NCBI RefSeq assembly: GCF_041381155.1
Contig: NC_091145.1
Span: forward strand, 42,249,697 to 42,313,696
Direction of reading: 5' to 3'
Length of the DNA stretch: 64,000 bases
Origin: Argopecten irradians
Lineage: Eukaryota; Mollusca; Bivalvia; Pectinida; Pectinidae
A program made the translations under genes and the position numbers. A model generated the notes under the pieces. It had not been told where the DNA came from and made no database searches. It saw only the letters and a list, made by a program, of their open reading frames with translations. Positions 1-13,458 of the stretch are shown here, piece after piece; within the stretch, counting starts at the first letter, position 1; the number at the start of each line of letters is the position of its first letter.

Positions 1-700
1 CACTTTACACGACTATCAATAACCAGATGGCATCAATTTACACGACACTGTAACCAGCTGGCACCAATTTATCACTTTACACGACTCTGTAACCAGCTGG
101 CATCAATTTATCACTTTACACGACTCTGTGACCAGCTGGCATCAATTTATCACTTTACACGACTATCAATAACCAGATGGCATCAATTTACACGACACTG
201 TAACCAGCTGGCACCATCAATTTACACGACTCTGTAACCAGCTGGCATCAATTTATCACTTTACACGACTCTGTGACCAGCTGGCATCAATTTATCACTT
301 TACACGACTATCAATAACCAGATGGCATCAATTTACACGACACTGTAACCAGCTGGCACCAATTTATCACTTTACAAGACTCTGTAACCAGCTGGCATCA
401 ATTTATCACTTTACACGACTCTGTGACCAGCTGGCATCAATTTATCACTTTACACGACTATAAATAACCAGCTGGCATCAATTTACACGACACTGTAACC
501 AGCTGGCATCAATTTATCACTTCACACAACTCAGTTACCAGCTGGCATCAATTTATCACCTTACACAATTCTCAATTACCAGCTGGCATCACTTTACACA
601 ACTCTCAATTACCAGTTGGTATCATTTATCACTTTACATGATCTTCAATTACCAGCTGGCATCAATTTATTGCTTTACACAACTTAATAACCAGCTGGCT
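1..700. repeat. 39/31-bp minisatellite in a 148-bp higher-order repeat
   Basis: Tandem units carry the constant block 'accagctggc' and the spacer 'atcaatttatcactttacac'. Full units are 39 bp. A shorter 31-bp form lacks the 8 bases 'tatcactt'. The variant 'gactatcaataacc' recurs at about 9, 158 and 306, and as a diverged copy near 455. The array is therefore built of four-unit blocks (39+31+39+39 = 148 bp). Units become more diverged after about 500, and the array continues beyond the left edge of the window. No coding potential is seen. Confidence 0.93.
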
Positions 701-1002
701 CAGATATTTGTGTATTATGGCGGATGGGGTCGCTGGAAATGAATAACCTTGACAATCATTCAAGGTCACAGACAAGAGTATGGTTTACAAACGATTTTAC
801 AATGATCAATTGACTGAAATTTGATATGAATCATGATTACATGTACATGATTTATGTTGAATTTATTAAAATATGTATATCATCCTCTGAAAAACCAAAA
901 AAAGAGGTAATGTTTTGCATGCAGGTGCAAAAAATGTTGTTCAATTATGAGTCATGATTGAGTTTTGATAAGAGAGAAATGACAAAAGATTGGTTGTCAT
1001 TG
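701..1002. other. Non-coding AT-rich spacer
   Basis: Between the minisatellite and the LTR-like segment. I see no open frame, RNA gene or terminal repeat here. Confidence 0.5.
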
Positions 1003-1905
1003 TGTAGCGTGGAAATTTATGTCACGCTTAATTTTTATTAGTTGTTAAAGTTTATTTGTATTGTTAAAATAAGAGTTTTATACTATTTAGTTCATAGTTT
1101 TAGTTTATATACATACATAGGACAGTTAGGGGCCAGGTGGCCACGCGCACGTGCCCATCTGGGGTCGTTACGTATAAGGGAGCTGGGGCACCGCATTCCG
1201 TTTTCCATATAAGGAGTTGTTTACGACTAGGGCTGTGTATTAGGGTCCAGTTTGATGGACAGGTTGCGTAAGGTGTTCGTATTAATAGTAACAGAGAGCT
1301 AAATTTAGGTAGTGGTCACTCCGGCCAGCCAATTAGAGTTAGGTTGGGAGGGGGAATGGAAGTAGGTAGAAATAAGTAATCATATTAAGATTCAGCCAAT
1401 GAACGTGAGAATGAATATGGAAGGAGCGAGGTTTTAGCCAATTAGAGGACAGTATGAAAGTGGTATAAAAGGGGGTGCACGTGAAGAAAAGGTAGAGGAC
1501 ATGGAAATTTTGGGACTTACTCCACGCATCTCGGGATAAGTTATTTTAATTCGGATTACTTTACTACACTTAGTGTGTTTGTGACTATGGGATTTGTACT
1601 TGGGATGTACTGTACGGATATTTCCTACATGTATCAGTAATGTGATATATACGGATTACTCTATCATTCTTAGTGTGTGACCATGGGATTTATACTTGCA
1701 TTTGGGATGTACTGAATACTTCGCAATTATGGATATCACCTAGCAGTGAACTTAAGTGAAACAGTGTACCAGTGTGTGTGTTCCTAATGGATTTATTACG
1801 GTTTTACCCCCCCGGCTGGTGTCGTGAAGAATAAACTGAATAACCACACATTTGTGGTATATGTAGTTGTAATTTGCACCCAGATACAATATAAACTAGT
1901 TTAGA
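1003..1905 (+). mobile_element. LTR-like segment (possible solo LTR)
   Basis: A more GC-rich island that begins with TGTGTAGCGTGG and can be read to end at 'cccagataca'. It contains a TATA box (ggtataaaaggg, about 1462) and a downstream AATAAA (about 1831), the order expected of a retroelement LTR (promoter, then poly(A) signal). Between them a ~115-bp segment is duplicated: 'cggattact...cttagtgtgt...tgggattt...gggatgtactg' occurs near 1552 and again near 1652. No target-site duplication could be matched at the proposed ends, and no protein-coding remnant flanks it. The LTR call is an inference. A promoter of an unseen transcript is the alternative. Confidence 0.35.
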
Positions 1906-2032
1906 ATCATTCTGTAAACTTATTCAGCAGCATCAATATCAATTTAAGTGGATTGCGAAGAAAATAAGAAAATTTAGTGAACTGCATTTCATTATGAAGT
2001 TAATAATATTCCCACGTCATTTAACATATACA

Positions 2033-2097
2033 AGTGGTATCGTGGTAAGTCCTGAGCATTCTATGCTGACGTCCGGGGTTCAACCCTTATCGTCGGC
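2033..2097 (+). pseudogene. tRNA-like remnant (SINE head or tRNA pseudogene)
   Basis: A B-box-like block (ggggttcaaccc) lies about 40 bases after an A-box-like block (tggtatcgtggtaag). Between them is a short anticodon-arm-like hairpin with TCT in the loop, so the source may be arginine-like. The segment ends in CGTCGGC and is followed by a T-rich tract. The 5' acceptor strand that would pair with CGTCGGC is absent and the T stem pairs poorly. It is not a functional tRNA. Confidence 0.25.
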
Positions 2098-3831
2098 TTT
2101 ACTTTTATTTTTTTTTATTTCATATTTTTATTTGTTGTTAATTCACCATGCTTGAAAATATTCTTTTATTTTGTCTTTATATTTATTTTTGTTTTATTTT
2201 ATTTTTATTTTCCAAAAGTTTATTCCAAACATAGACATGTACTGTATACTAGGAGAGTGTTAATCGCCATCATTTGCATACTTGTGACGCTGGAGGCTGG
2301 CAGTTGACGTGATCGAAACCACAAGTAATGCAACGTTCTTTCGATAGCCCTGATGGCGAGATCGAACGATTTAGGCAGTTCTTTCTCATACGTGTAACGC
2401 CAATGGAATTAAAATTCTTTAAGGTATGAGATATATTGATCTTATTTCAGATATTTATGAAGTACCGTACGTCAATCATCTTATTTCAATAGATGTGTCA
2501 TCTATTTTGTTGCGGTAAACAATCGGTGTTTTGCATTAGTTAAAAGTACGCTTGACTATTGCACAGTAGTCTTTCAAACACTTTACCGATTGTGATCGTA
2601 AGTTATTATTTGACCAATCATTGCACATGGCGGGATAATTAAAATCGATTTCCGTAAATATTAATAATAATTTACACAGATCAATACCAATTTTAAAACA
2701 CATAGATTCTCATTTACCTCAGGTGATACTATGTGATAATTAAACCAGAGACATAGATAATTTAATTACTATCTAAATCTCTGATTAAACTAACGATATG
2801 TATTTGAATTATAATTAAAACATAATAGAAAGTAATGTCTAGAAAAAGTATTTTCATTTAGATTGTCAACAATTACTTCAGTGAAATTCAGTTTAAGATT
2901 TAAATAAGCACACACCATTAACTTTATTTAATGAAAAAAATATGTCTATGCTCTAGAAATAAATGGTATAGTCATTATATGTCCATAATTCATCAAACTT
3001 TAAAAAATATTTGTAAATTATTGGTTTTGATTAGATACGCATGCATTAAAATATGATATGATTAAGATTCTAATGGCCGACAAAACTAATTGATCAAATA
3101 TAGTAATTTGCAAATTTATCTTAACCAAAATATATCAAACTGTTTTTTTCCCCACACGTACATGTACATACTCAGCATGCTATGTTATGTTTCTTATGTT
3201 TTTTTTTATATAAATGTAATGTATATGTCATGTCAAGTTTATGTTGATGTCCCATGTATTTGTAAATGTGTTAAATGCAAAAAATTGAACAAAAAAAAAA
3301 ATAAAAAAAAATATATATATAATATACATTTATATATACATGTATATTGCATTTTTCATAAAATTTCAATTTTGAAACAAAAATACAGTACATATATTAT
3401 GTACCGGTCAGCTAGGATACAGAGTTTCTGTTCTTGATCGTCATGATCATAGAAGAAACCTGGTCCACCTCAGAATTAAGACCACCTCGCTATTAAGACC
3501 ACTTTTACTCAGACCACTGGGTGGTTTTAAAAGATAGGTTTTAATGTAAATACTGTTATACATATTCTCAACACATGTTATATAATGTTTCTGACGTCCC
3601 TTGCTCATACACATTAATTTTCATTTACAGCGGTTCGGAGCGGTAGGGAGCTGGGTTTTCGAGAAAAATATTTCAAAGATTAAAGGATAGATAACCACCC
3701 CATATATACATCTCTTCGTATCTGTAGCAGTGCGCAGCCAAGCGTGAAGGTGTGATACATTGATCATGACCACATCAAAACAATAAGCAGTGATCTAGAG
3801 ATGGCTGTTCTATTGTTTAGAGGATTCAAGT
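2098..3831. other. Non-coding AT-rich sequence
   Basis: Very AT-rich DNA with homopolymer runs and several long T tracts. The 115-codon open frame at 3090-3437 has extreme composition (Y, I, K, C) and no recognisable domain, so it is treated as chance. Around 3460-3530 there is a phrase 'attaagaccacc...attaagaccact', repeated twice at short distance, that resembles a fragment of a dispersed element. No ends could be defined. Confidence 0.45.
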
Positions 3832-6030
3832 GTTTCAAGTTTTTATTTCATCCAAATGCATAAAAAGCATATAGGGAACAGTACAATTATTATCATTATA
3901 ATATGACATACAATGTATACAAGTATAAGATGGCGGAGGACAATATTTCAGTATTTCAATATACTAATAAGCTCCATATATATGTATAAAAGACGTGATC
4001 ACAACAGAACCTACGTTGATGCTGACGGCAAATACAAAGCAATTTTATCATTTAATTAATTGTGAGCAGAGTTTTTCTTTTCTCTGTTGCACGAAACAAA
4101 AAGTTACCCAACATATTCAAAATTTTAACATCTTTACTAGAGAATAATTCTATAAACTTATGCACGCTTGGTCTATGATAAAAATATCTGTTAATGTATT
4201 TTTCTCTTAATTCAGAATATGCCGGACAGAGAAGAACAAAATGTACTTCATCTTCGACGTCATTTTTATCACATAATGAACAAGTCCTTTGATTTCTAGG
4301 AATATTATTATAACGTCCGGATTCGATATTAAGACTATGACATTGCATACGGAATTGGCTTAAAAACTTCTTGAATTTATGATTTACAGGCTTAATTAAA
4401 TAGAACTGTGTACAAAAATTATGAACGATATGTTTATACAAATAACATTTAAGAGATACATCAAACGCACTATATAATTCTTGAACAAGAACATCATTAA
4501 TACGTTGGTGGTATATTTGCAAAAAATGATTTTCATTTAAAAACACATTGATTTTTCCAAACATATCCAAATCCCAAACTACAAAGTTCGTGCTTAATAT
4601 GATAGACCCAATTCGTTTTACAATTAGGTTTTCTGCTATTCAATTCGACTAGTGCATCATAACAAGATTTCAGAATGCAATTGTTTGTTTTCAATAGTTT
4701 TAACCAATATTTCATAACAGCTGTCTTACGTTGAACATACAATGAATATCTACCCGTTTCGAAAAACACCATAGATGTATTGACTGTTTTTCTAACATTA
4801 AGTATGTCTTTAAGGAAAAGGAGGTGAATTTTTTCAACTTGGGGCGAAACATCTAGCCCCCACACTTCACAACCATAATTTAATATGCATGTAACATATG
4901 TAACAAATAAGGATAATTTTGTTTCTGTGTTAAGGCTAAAGTTTTTCATTTTTCTTTTTAATTGAAAGTATGCTTTCCTGCCTTGAGACGCTAATGTATC
5001 TTGTGCTACAGCAAATCTTCCATTAAAATTAAAAACCAAACCCAGGTAACAAAACTTATCAACAATTTCTATAGATTTATCATTGAAAGTCCATTTTTCA
5101 CCAGGTAATATTCTTCTCCTTTTCCTAAATATAACAATTTTTGTTTTATCTGTGTTTACTTTTAAATTCCATTTAACCGTATAAGTCTGTAGACAGTTGA
5201 GCATATGCTAGAGGTCAGTAGCGTCTTCGGAAAATAAGACTGTATCATCTGCATACATTAGCATAAAAAGGTTAAGTAACTGTAAGGGGTAACTTTGACA
5301 ATCCGAGTTTATAAATTCACTTTCCATATCATTTACAAATAAAGAATATAGCATGGGAGACAAAGATTCCCCTTGTAATAAACCGACATGCAAATCGAAC
5401 ATGGCGGATAGTTTACCATTTAGTTTCACGCATGAACGTACATTATCATAAATTGATGAAATTACATTAAGTAATCGCCCTCTACTACCACTTTTCCAAA
5501 GTTTATGCCATAAATATCGATGATTAATACTATCAAAAGCCTTACTGTAATCAATAAAAGCACAATATAGTCGTTTGTTTTGCTCTATAGAATTAATAAT
5601 TAAACTTTGCAACGCAAAGATAGCATCACTAGTACCAAACCCAGGCTTAAAACCAAATTGTGCATCGGTGACAATATCTTCACGAGCACTCCACTTTAAC
5701 AAGCGCTTATTTAACAAGGACGTAAATAATTTAGCTAAATGACTAATTAACGTTATACCTCTATAATTGTTAACATTATTAATATCCCCCTTTTTATGCA
5801 GAGGAATTATGACACCTTGGGCCCATGACTCTGGAAAATAACCAATTTGTAACATGGTATTAAATAATTTTAACAAAACTGGTAAAAACATATTTTTATA
5901 TTCAATGAAGTATTCGTTAAGAACCATATCGATGCCAGCAGCTTTGCCCTTAGGCAGTGCCTTAATTACTTCAGCTATTTCCTCAATACTAAAATCTACA
6001 TCTAACTCTGGATATACACACTCACAAGGT
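3832..6030 (-). mobile_element. 5'-truncated non-LTR retrotransposon (LINE), decayed copy
   Basis: Minus-strand reverse transcriptase and C-terminal region of the same family as the LINE at 13459-19490. The RT core (5208-5927) shows the fingers region, 'AFIDYSKAFDS', 'GLLQGESLSP' and YADD. It runs into a TAG at 5205-5207 where the relative has a glutamine codon. The frame reopens at 5204 and shifts again near 4560. The last part (4052-4570) ends with a C-x2-C...H-x4-C zinc-knuckle-like motif (CSLCDKND...HFVLLCP). Homology stops abruptly near 6030, typical of 5' truncation on insertion. The 3' UTR carries 'aagatggcggagga' and a CTTGAAA-type tail, both also found in the second copy. The clade looks CR1/L2/Jockey-like but is not resolved. 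Non-functional. Confidence 0.88.
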
Positions 6031-7690
6031 TAAGTGTCATTTTATAACGAAATCTTATCGTTTGGTTGTTTATGCAAATTAAATGAAAAAATTCGGAGGT
6101 GTTTAAAATATAAATGAAATTGTAATACATGTACGTACTTTTCTGTACTAGGCAAATGTACTAATATAATTTGTAACACAATGGTTTTTTTTTCAGAGTA
6201 GATTATCATGTCAAAGTAAAATTGCTGAGTGAATCTGCTATAATATATATTGAAACCACTGAAGCTTATAATTTTCGTTACTGTAAAGGAAATTTTAGAA
6301 ATATCAACCCATTTCAAATGATTCGACTGAACTAATTAAGTCTTCCCATCTTCTCCTCCCGGTAGGAGTATGTTATTTTTTCATTACATTGTACAGATCA
6401 ATATGAAATATTTATTGTAAGTAGGAAACAAATTTGACATATTTCAGAGTCAGTCGAATTCAGGTATTCTCTGATAGCAGATAATAAAACCGTGATATTC
6501 CACAAAATTAGTACTAATCTGATAGATTTGTATCAATTCATCAAAACAGTAAAAAGTAAGCGTGTCACTATCCTTCATTAAATCATATACGACAATTATG
6601 TTGAAATCTTGAAGTTCTTATAAGAACTGTTTTTCTACCAATATTCATATTTCAAAGTAAATTATCATGTTCAAGCCTTATGAAAACAGTTTTGGAACCA
6701 ATAGTCAAATTTCAAAGTAAATTATCATGTCAAAGTAAAATTTCTGAGTGAATTTGCGATCCGAATGTTGGACCTATCCTTGCTCCAAATTTTGCTGAAC
6801 AACTTTCCATAATGTTTAATAAGAAGATATTTACAAATTGTAGTTAGAAAAGGACACTGATGACAATATCTGTCATTTAGGTAACTCGTGCCGTTACCGT
6901 TTGTTAGAATATATGTTGTAATGTACTACAAACTTGATAGACATAGAGAAAAAATATTAACATGTTTTGACGAAAAACATCCTTCCTGCCATTTACATGT
7001 CGTTTAGTTAACTCAGGTTATTTAGTTTTATAGTTATATACATTGATGTACTTGAAACTTGATAAAGCATATACCGGTAAACAGCTGATAGCTGACAGAG
7101 ATTTTTTTTCTCTCTTTCCCTCTCTTTCCCCTCTTTCTCCCTGATATGTTGCCAAAGTAGTTTTCGTGAAGTTATGAAGCATGAAAGTCATCCTTTATGA
7201 CAATATACGTTAGTTATATATGTTACACGGTCTGACAACCATTAATTTTTTGTAGTTATAGATAGTATGGTGTTCTTAAACTTGCTAGATACATTTTTGT
7301 TAAACAGGAAATCCTTGATGTCATTCATATTAGTCATTAAAGGTCAAATACGTGTATGGTATTGCTTAAACATTATATGAGATTTTATATAATATAACCA
7401 GTAAGTTTTTTCTTGATATCTGAAGAATGCCTGTTTAGTTTTTAACAAAAAAAATCAATTTAATTTGACATTACAAGTCACCATAATGCTGAAACTTTTC
7501 TTTATATAAACTTGACAACATAAATACTTCCTCTTTGATTGAAGGTTCTGCACTGAAATGCATTATGTGTATTTAGAATAACTTGACCTGTACAAAATGT
7601 GAGAAAATAAATCAATGTGATAAATTATTACGACCAAATAAAAAAACAATTATTTGTATTAGTTTTTCAGCCTTAGTTTGAGTCCTGTTT
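6031..7690. repeat. Non-coding sequence with old, decayed direct repeats
   Basis: No gene seen. A 38-base phrase 'attatcatgtcaaagtaaaatt..ctgagtgaat' occurs near 6201 and again near 6721, with a partial copy near 6660. From about 6849 to 7340 four degenerate units of roughly 110-210 bases follow one another, sharing 'gacaatat/gtcattta', 'tagttatata..ttg' and 'aaacttgatagac/aaagc'. A pyrimidine tract (tctctctttccctctc) lies at about 7112. Confidence 0.4.
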
Positions 7691-7959
7691 CCTTTGGATC
7701 GTTTTCCAATTTGCAGTTATACTGATAATATAACCATTGACTTATCAATCTTTAACACTCGAATCAACTCCTATCATCCAGAAGTTTTACCGCAGCAGTA
7801 CTTTCAGTACTTTGATTGTGAACTATATTACATTTTGCACGTGGATGTTTATGTGAATAAATTATGTGAATTTTAGAGTGATGTTTTCTAGTTTTCCCTG
7901 CCGTAGTCACCTTCCATCACGGACTTACGATATACAATAGCGTCTCGTCATAACCTTAA

Positions 7960-9780
7960 GTGCTATCATGTTTTGGAGAAACGCTACAAATGGTGGCAGC
8001 GGTGGGATGGAAGTTACCATGATTACGGCAGTGGAAATGTTACTATACTGAACTTTTTGGATTTTATATCTGTGACTATTTGTGATAATGGATATTTCGG
8101 AAACATCGAGGAGACCATTTCAGCGAGGGCTCACTTTTCCGCCTGTGCGTCGGAATTTCAATTATAATTTCGACCAGAGTGAAGTGATGAGTGCTGATGT
8201 GCTTTATTATTCACCTCGGACATTCCGTGATTCGGATGTTGAAATATCATCAGTGACCTCTACTTCGAGTGTTGGACCTATAGGAACTACAGTGAATTGT
8301 GATATAGGTGCGTCGAGTTCACGGACAGCGAATCAACGCAAGTCGGAACATTAATATAAGGGATTCATTCTAAGATGGATTATTGTGTTGCTGTATTTAG
8401 AAAATTATGTGGGTATAGTGTACTATAGATACCCAAACCACATTATCGCGTGCTTCATAAAAGAGTTTAAAGTGTTTGGAACTCTAGTGTTCTGGTTGTG
8501 TATCACGTGTTCTGTGGTAGTGAATTCGATTCAGAATCCCGTGATGGTAGACATAGTGACAAATATGTCCCAGGGATTAGTGGACGATAGAGAATTAGTG
8601 TCGTCAAACAGCCAAGATGAAGCGATATTTTATGTACACGAAATTCCTCCAAGTGTGTCCCTGCCGGAGCAGTATGCCGTGCGCGCGCGTCGGCCGCGCG
8701 GGAACGGAGGACTAATACAGGCGAGGAACGGAGTTAAGACTGTACCCAGCAATATGTGCTACTAACAGGGATACAGACACAGAGATTTGTGATATTATTT
8801 CTTCTGCGGGAAACTGCAAACAGGAAGAAGAGTACGACTTACTCGAAACCAGAGTAATGTGTGATGTAATAATATGTGATTTAGCTACGGAAGTGCGTCA
8901 TATGGTGGACTGGAAAGTTGACACCGGAGACGTATTTTTATATCCGGAGATCTCTATAGCGGTGCTTTGAGAATCATCCTGTATTGGAGCCTGACCTTTC
9001 CATGTGTGAGACAGCCGATGTAAACACGTTGTTTGTGATAGTGATTTTATCAAAATTTATCATTCGGGAACTATCGTTATTAAGACAGTCTATCAAGCCA
9101 ATGGATCACGTGCTGTTTAAGGAAGCACTATGGGGAGAATACCTCGACAAGTGTGAAGTATTGGACGAGGGATTATAGCCATGCAAGAAACCACAATGAT
9201 TGATAGAGGAAATCGGAGAGTCCATAAAGTTTATATTGTATTTTAATTGGGACAGTTGCCGGACAGTGTTGTCGACTTAAAAACGACGTTGTGAGGAAAC
9301 CCCATTTTGTGTATATTATTCGTAAAGACGTCAACTTGGTGTGTGATATTAAAGTTGTGTTGTGTTTATCTGTGGATCTACAAATGGATTATCATCAAGT
9401 GCCTTTCAGTGAAGACGATAGATTGAAGATCGCCTTCGTTATTCCACTAGGTGGATTGTACCAATGTTATAGTGATGGTGTTTTGTTTAGTCAACGCCCG
9501 GATCACTTTCTCCAGAATTATTAGAAAACGCTGAGTGGATTACAGTGGAACATTGCAGTGTTTTATCTGGACTGTGTTATTGTGTACGGGAAGAATTTCA
9601 GTCAGAAGATGGACAACTTGTATTGATGGCAGTCATGCATGAAGATACCTGACGGTGCCGATTTGAAGTTGAAGGCCTATAAAAAGGTGTCACTTGTTCT
9701 GCAGACAAGTGACGTTCCTGTGACATGTGGTGTCCAGGATGGCGTCCGGACTGATTCTTCAAGAACAGAGGCAACGCTGA
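7960..9780 (+). mobile_element. Decayed Gypsy (Ty3)-type LTR retrotransposon remnant
   Basis: Near 7988 the sequence 'tggtggcagcggtgggat' looks like a primer-binding-site region just after an LTR end. About 1.3 kb downstream, plus-strand fragments match Gypsy reverse transcriptase in order. First comes 'DLQMDYHQV' (9377-9404), the usual DLxxGYxQ block, then a frame change. Then comes a YLDD-V-I-V-Y-box-like block at 9558-9600, in which the second catalytic aspartate is replaced by cysteine. Then comes the 'LKLK..K' connection region (about 9661-9700). Several frameshifts and stops break the frame, so it is dead. Upstream short ORFs (8082-8354, 8385-8765) may be gag/protease remains but carry no motif I recognise. 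LTR limits are unclear. Confidence 0.6.
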
Positions 9781-10260
9781 AGATGTAATCATCAGAAACC
9801 GATCCAGAACCATATGTCAGGAAGTTGGTGAAAACTTCGCATTAATAGCGAAGTGTCTACATGGTCATACCAAGCAATGTAAAGTTTGGTGGTAGACAAC
9901 AGAAACTTTTGGTGACGTGAAGAAATGGTCAACTTCAACTTTTGGAAATCCAGACGTCCACACGGGGGATTTAAGCTGAACACTGAGGCAAGAAACTACA
10001 TGCTGTATGAGCTGTGATGTCCCAAGAGTGACATGGAACCTGTTACAACCAGTACCCAGGAGACACATGAACATGGGCTGATTCCAAAGATAATGTTGTG
10101 GTGGTGATCCATCCAGAACGCTAGCCTTAGAAACCCAATTTTTGGCGAGGATCACCTCGCCATTGTGATCGTGGTTGCAAAATTCTCTTTCAGTCAATTT
10201 CCTCAATATGATTGGCTTAGAACTTGCTCGCAGATACTAGCGCTCCTAACGGCAGTGTAT
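9781..10260. other. Probable tail of the Gypsy remnant, unrecognised
   Basis: Less AT-rich than what follows, and continuous with the RT remnant. A CxxC-like stretch near 10000 could come from an integrase zinc finger, but I cannot support it. Minus-strand open frames at 9598-10206 overlap it and look like shadows. Confidence 0.25.
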
Positions 10261-13200
10261 TCAACAACTTTGATTTTACCGGGAATTTTAAATAGCAAAT
10301 TTTGAATATGAAAGTTACTGAAATAAGCGTATCTGTAATGTTGAAATAGGAGAAGTAGATAACTGCTTTCATATCCTTACCATATACACTATCCAAATGA
10401 TCTTAGGTTGGAAAATTTTCACTTGAATTGTTTACAATGTATCTCGACTTTCCGTCCCGAAAATGTTGTTAACAATGCATGAAGACGTTTCGTCCCGAAA
10501 ATGCTTCGCTTCGCCCCACGCGTTTTGTACCTATTAGTGACAATTATCCCGCAACGGAAAAATGAAATCAATGTTTCACCTCAAACATCAAAATTTTTAC
10601 AATAATGATTTTTGTAATTTGAATCATATTAGTTCGGGAGCAAATAAATCTCAGGACGAAATGGAGATTTGTTTATCACGGCTGCGTTATGCCACATGTA
10701 CGTGTAAATCCACAATGGAAGAAAGACAACTCTAAGAAAATTTAGGATAAACCTTTTAAACTGATCAAATAGCGCGTGAGAGACGATGAACATTTTCTAA
10801 ATGTCCAAGCTGGCGTAATCTTCCAACTTACGGCAGTTAATAAGGTATGAATATTTACCACATCCATAATTATCGATAATTTTATAAGCACATGTATACA
10901 TTATCAGATTATATATACATATTAAAGCACGTATAGAGGTTGTCACTAAAAACATTTTAGCCACTTTCATCACATGTAGGCCCACAGGAGCTTGACGTTC
11001 TGATAATATATATAACGTATTCAGTAAACTACGTAATGAACGAAGTATTTTTGGTCCGAATGACAAAAATCATACATAAAATGTTCGTATAACTCGAAGT
11101 GAGATTTTTTTGGACTACTTCATTTGTAGATCGATGAAAATGCCGATTTCTTTTTCATAATTCTTCCGTAGAACGGCACTTAAAAAGCTGTTTCAATCTA
11201 CAACAAACGTGGAGAAAACGGTTAAATGTTTAGCAATTATCCTGAGTTATATTTTATCAACAATCATCAGAGATTAGTAATTAAAACTTACATAAACATA
11301 CTCCCGATTCTCACTTGCATTGTGTGATCACTCGAGCGGAACTAATCTCTACCACCTGGCACAGTCTTACAAAGGGGTGTTCTCTTAACGCCAACATATT
11401 TATCAACAACAGGTAGGTGTTGTTTTAGGAAACAATAGGAAGGCAATTATATACTGTTTCATATAAGCTGTCTTTATTTTCACCTGTAAAGTCACTTGAG
11501 ATTTACCTGTATTTCAATCAGTATCATAGGTAACATTGGTGGGTTTTTGGATAAAAATTCCGTCAATATATTCCGTATTATATACAACGTAAATTATTAA
11601 TTAAAGATAATCAGTGCTTTAATATGCTAAGAATTAATATGGAGCTACATGTGGATTATTAAGAACGATGCATTTTGAGTTCCAGGTGAAATATTTTTTT
11701 ACAAATCATATCTCAATTTTATCAGAAAAACAGGTTTCTTGATCAGTGTATATTCTAATGTAACAGTATTCTGTTTTGACATAGGAGTTCCAGTAGGGCT
11801 ACATTCTTAGCCAACTTTCATTTCTTGTGACCGTGCATAGTTGCGCATGATTTCTCTTATCGCATAGACGTACACCGTGAAGTATTTGGTTAGAAAATGA
11901 GTGGAGAAAAACAATATCACAAAAGTTTAAATTAATATTGTCGGAAATTTTGACCTGTTGATTATAGTTTAAGTTGGTAATCTATTGAAGCCGACACAAA
12001 CACACATATATATGATGTTTTATAAACACTGGTAATAATATATCATTGGGGTTTAATGCTCTATATGTATTTTTGATACAAAATATTTTTAGAAGTCACT
12101 TAATAATGTAAAAATACTAAATGAAATGAGATTGAAGACTGTTACTTAGGGTCTTAACTATATTCATTTTAATACACATTATAGATGTTAATGTTGCAAT
12201 ACTGGCAAAATTATTTCAAGTCCATATGTTGAAGGTCTTGTAATTCTCAAAATGTTGCAAACTTTTATACTCAGAATACCAAATTAACAGTTTTCTAATT
12301 TTTTCTGTTTAAAGATTGTAGTACATATACCAATTTGTATCTAGTAACAATGTTTGACCGAAATTCAACCATAGGAAAGAAATTTATATGTTATTTCTAA
12401 CATGCACAAAAATATATAATTTTACTGCGCTGTTAACGGACAACAGTTTAATTATTGGGTGCTCTTTTGCTATAATGATATACAAATGAACATGTACATT
12501 TACATTATAATGTAACATCACGCTGATCTAGAAATACCATCTTAGGATAAGAAAGCAGGAAAATTATATAATTATGATAAATGATGCATCCTAATGCAAC
12601 TTTCAAAATATATTGTATGTTCTGTTAACTTAAAAAGGTCAGTCAAGTACAAGTAAAATTTGGAAATCATATTTGACATAAATTCACTTACTCTTTGGTA
12701 GGTTATTTACGCAGATGTTACATGTACATGTACTATATATGTATATAAGGTCACTTAACAGACATAAATGGAAGACCTTGTGGAAATATATCACGTTTCA
12801 ACAGGCAAAAGGCTTATATTATTTCAAACTTTTAATCAAATTGGTGTTACACTAAGTTGAAATTGGATAATTCCTTTTTGGATTTTTTCTTTGATATTAC
12901 TGAATGGTAAAGTTACTTCCATGTGAAATAAGTTTCAAAGAATTTTGCTTGATTTTAGTATCAATCTATTGAAAATCTAATGAGATTTATACCGGAGATT
13001 TTAGATATATCAAGGAAATCTTTAAAATTCTTGAAATAAAATCATTGTGAATTTAATTTAATTTCATTCATAGATTCTATTGTTATATTTTCATAGATAT
13101 TAACAGAAACATATATTATGTATATATGTATCTGATATTAAATATGAACACTTATTGAAATGAAAATTAATCAATATACACTTAGATAAGTATCAATACA

Positions 13201-13458
13201 GGTAACTTTTATAGGTAAATTTACCTGTGGCATTGGGTCTGCCTTTAGGAAAAAGACTATAACCACTGTCACAACAAACTACCCTACAGCTAAATCAAAA
13301 ATGTTGGCGTTCAGAGATACACCCCTTACAAATGCAATCACACAAAAGCCTACACGATCACTGTTTTTAGTGCGATTACATCTTTGAGTATGAACAATAC
13401 TAGTTCTTTGAACTTTTTACTCGGCAAAATAAATTTATCACCGTGCCCATCAAGTTTT
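10261..13458. other. Non-coding AT-rich sequence with a 30-bp inverted pair
   Basis: No coding region or RNA gene is supported. The only structure noted is an imperfect inverted pair: 'aaggggtgttctcttaacgc' plus 'caacat' (11369-11397) and its reverse complement at 13301-13330. They lie about 1.9 kb apart. Confidence 0.4.

Noticed and set aside
3090..3437. 115-codon plus-strand open frame
   Set aside because: Extreme composition caused by AT-rich DNA; no domain, no flanking splice sites of note.
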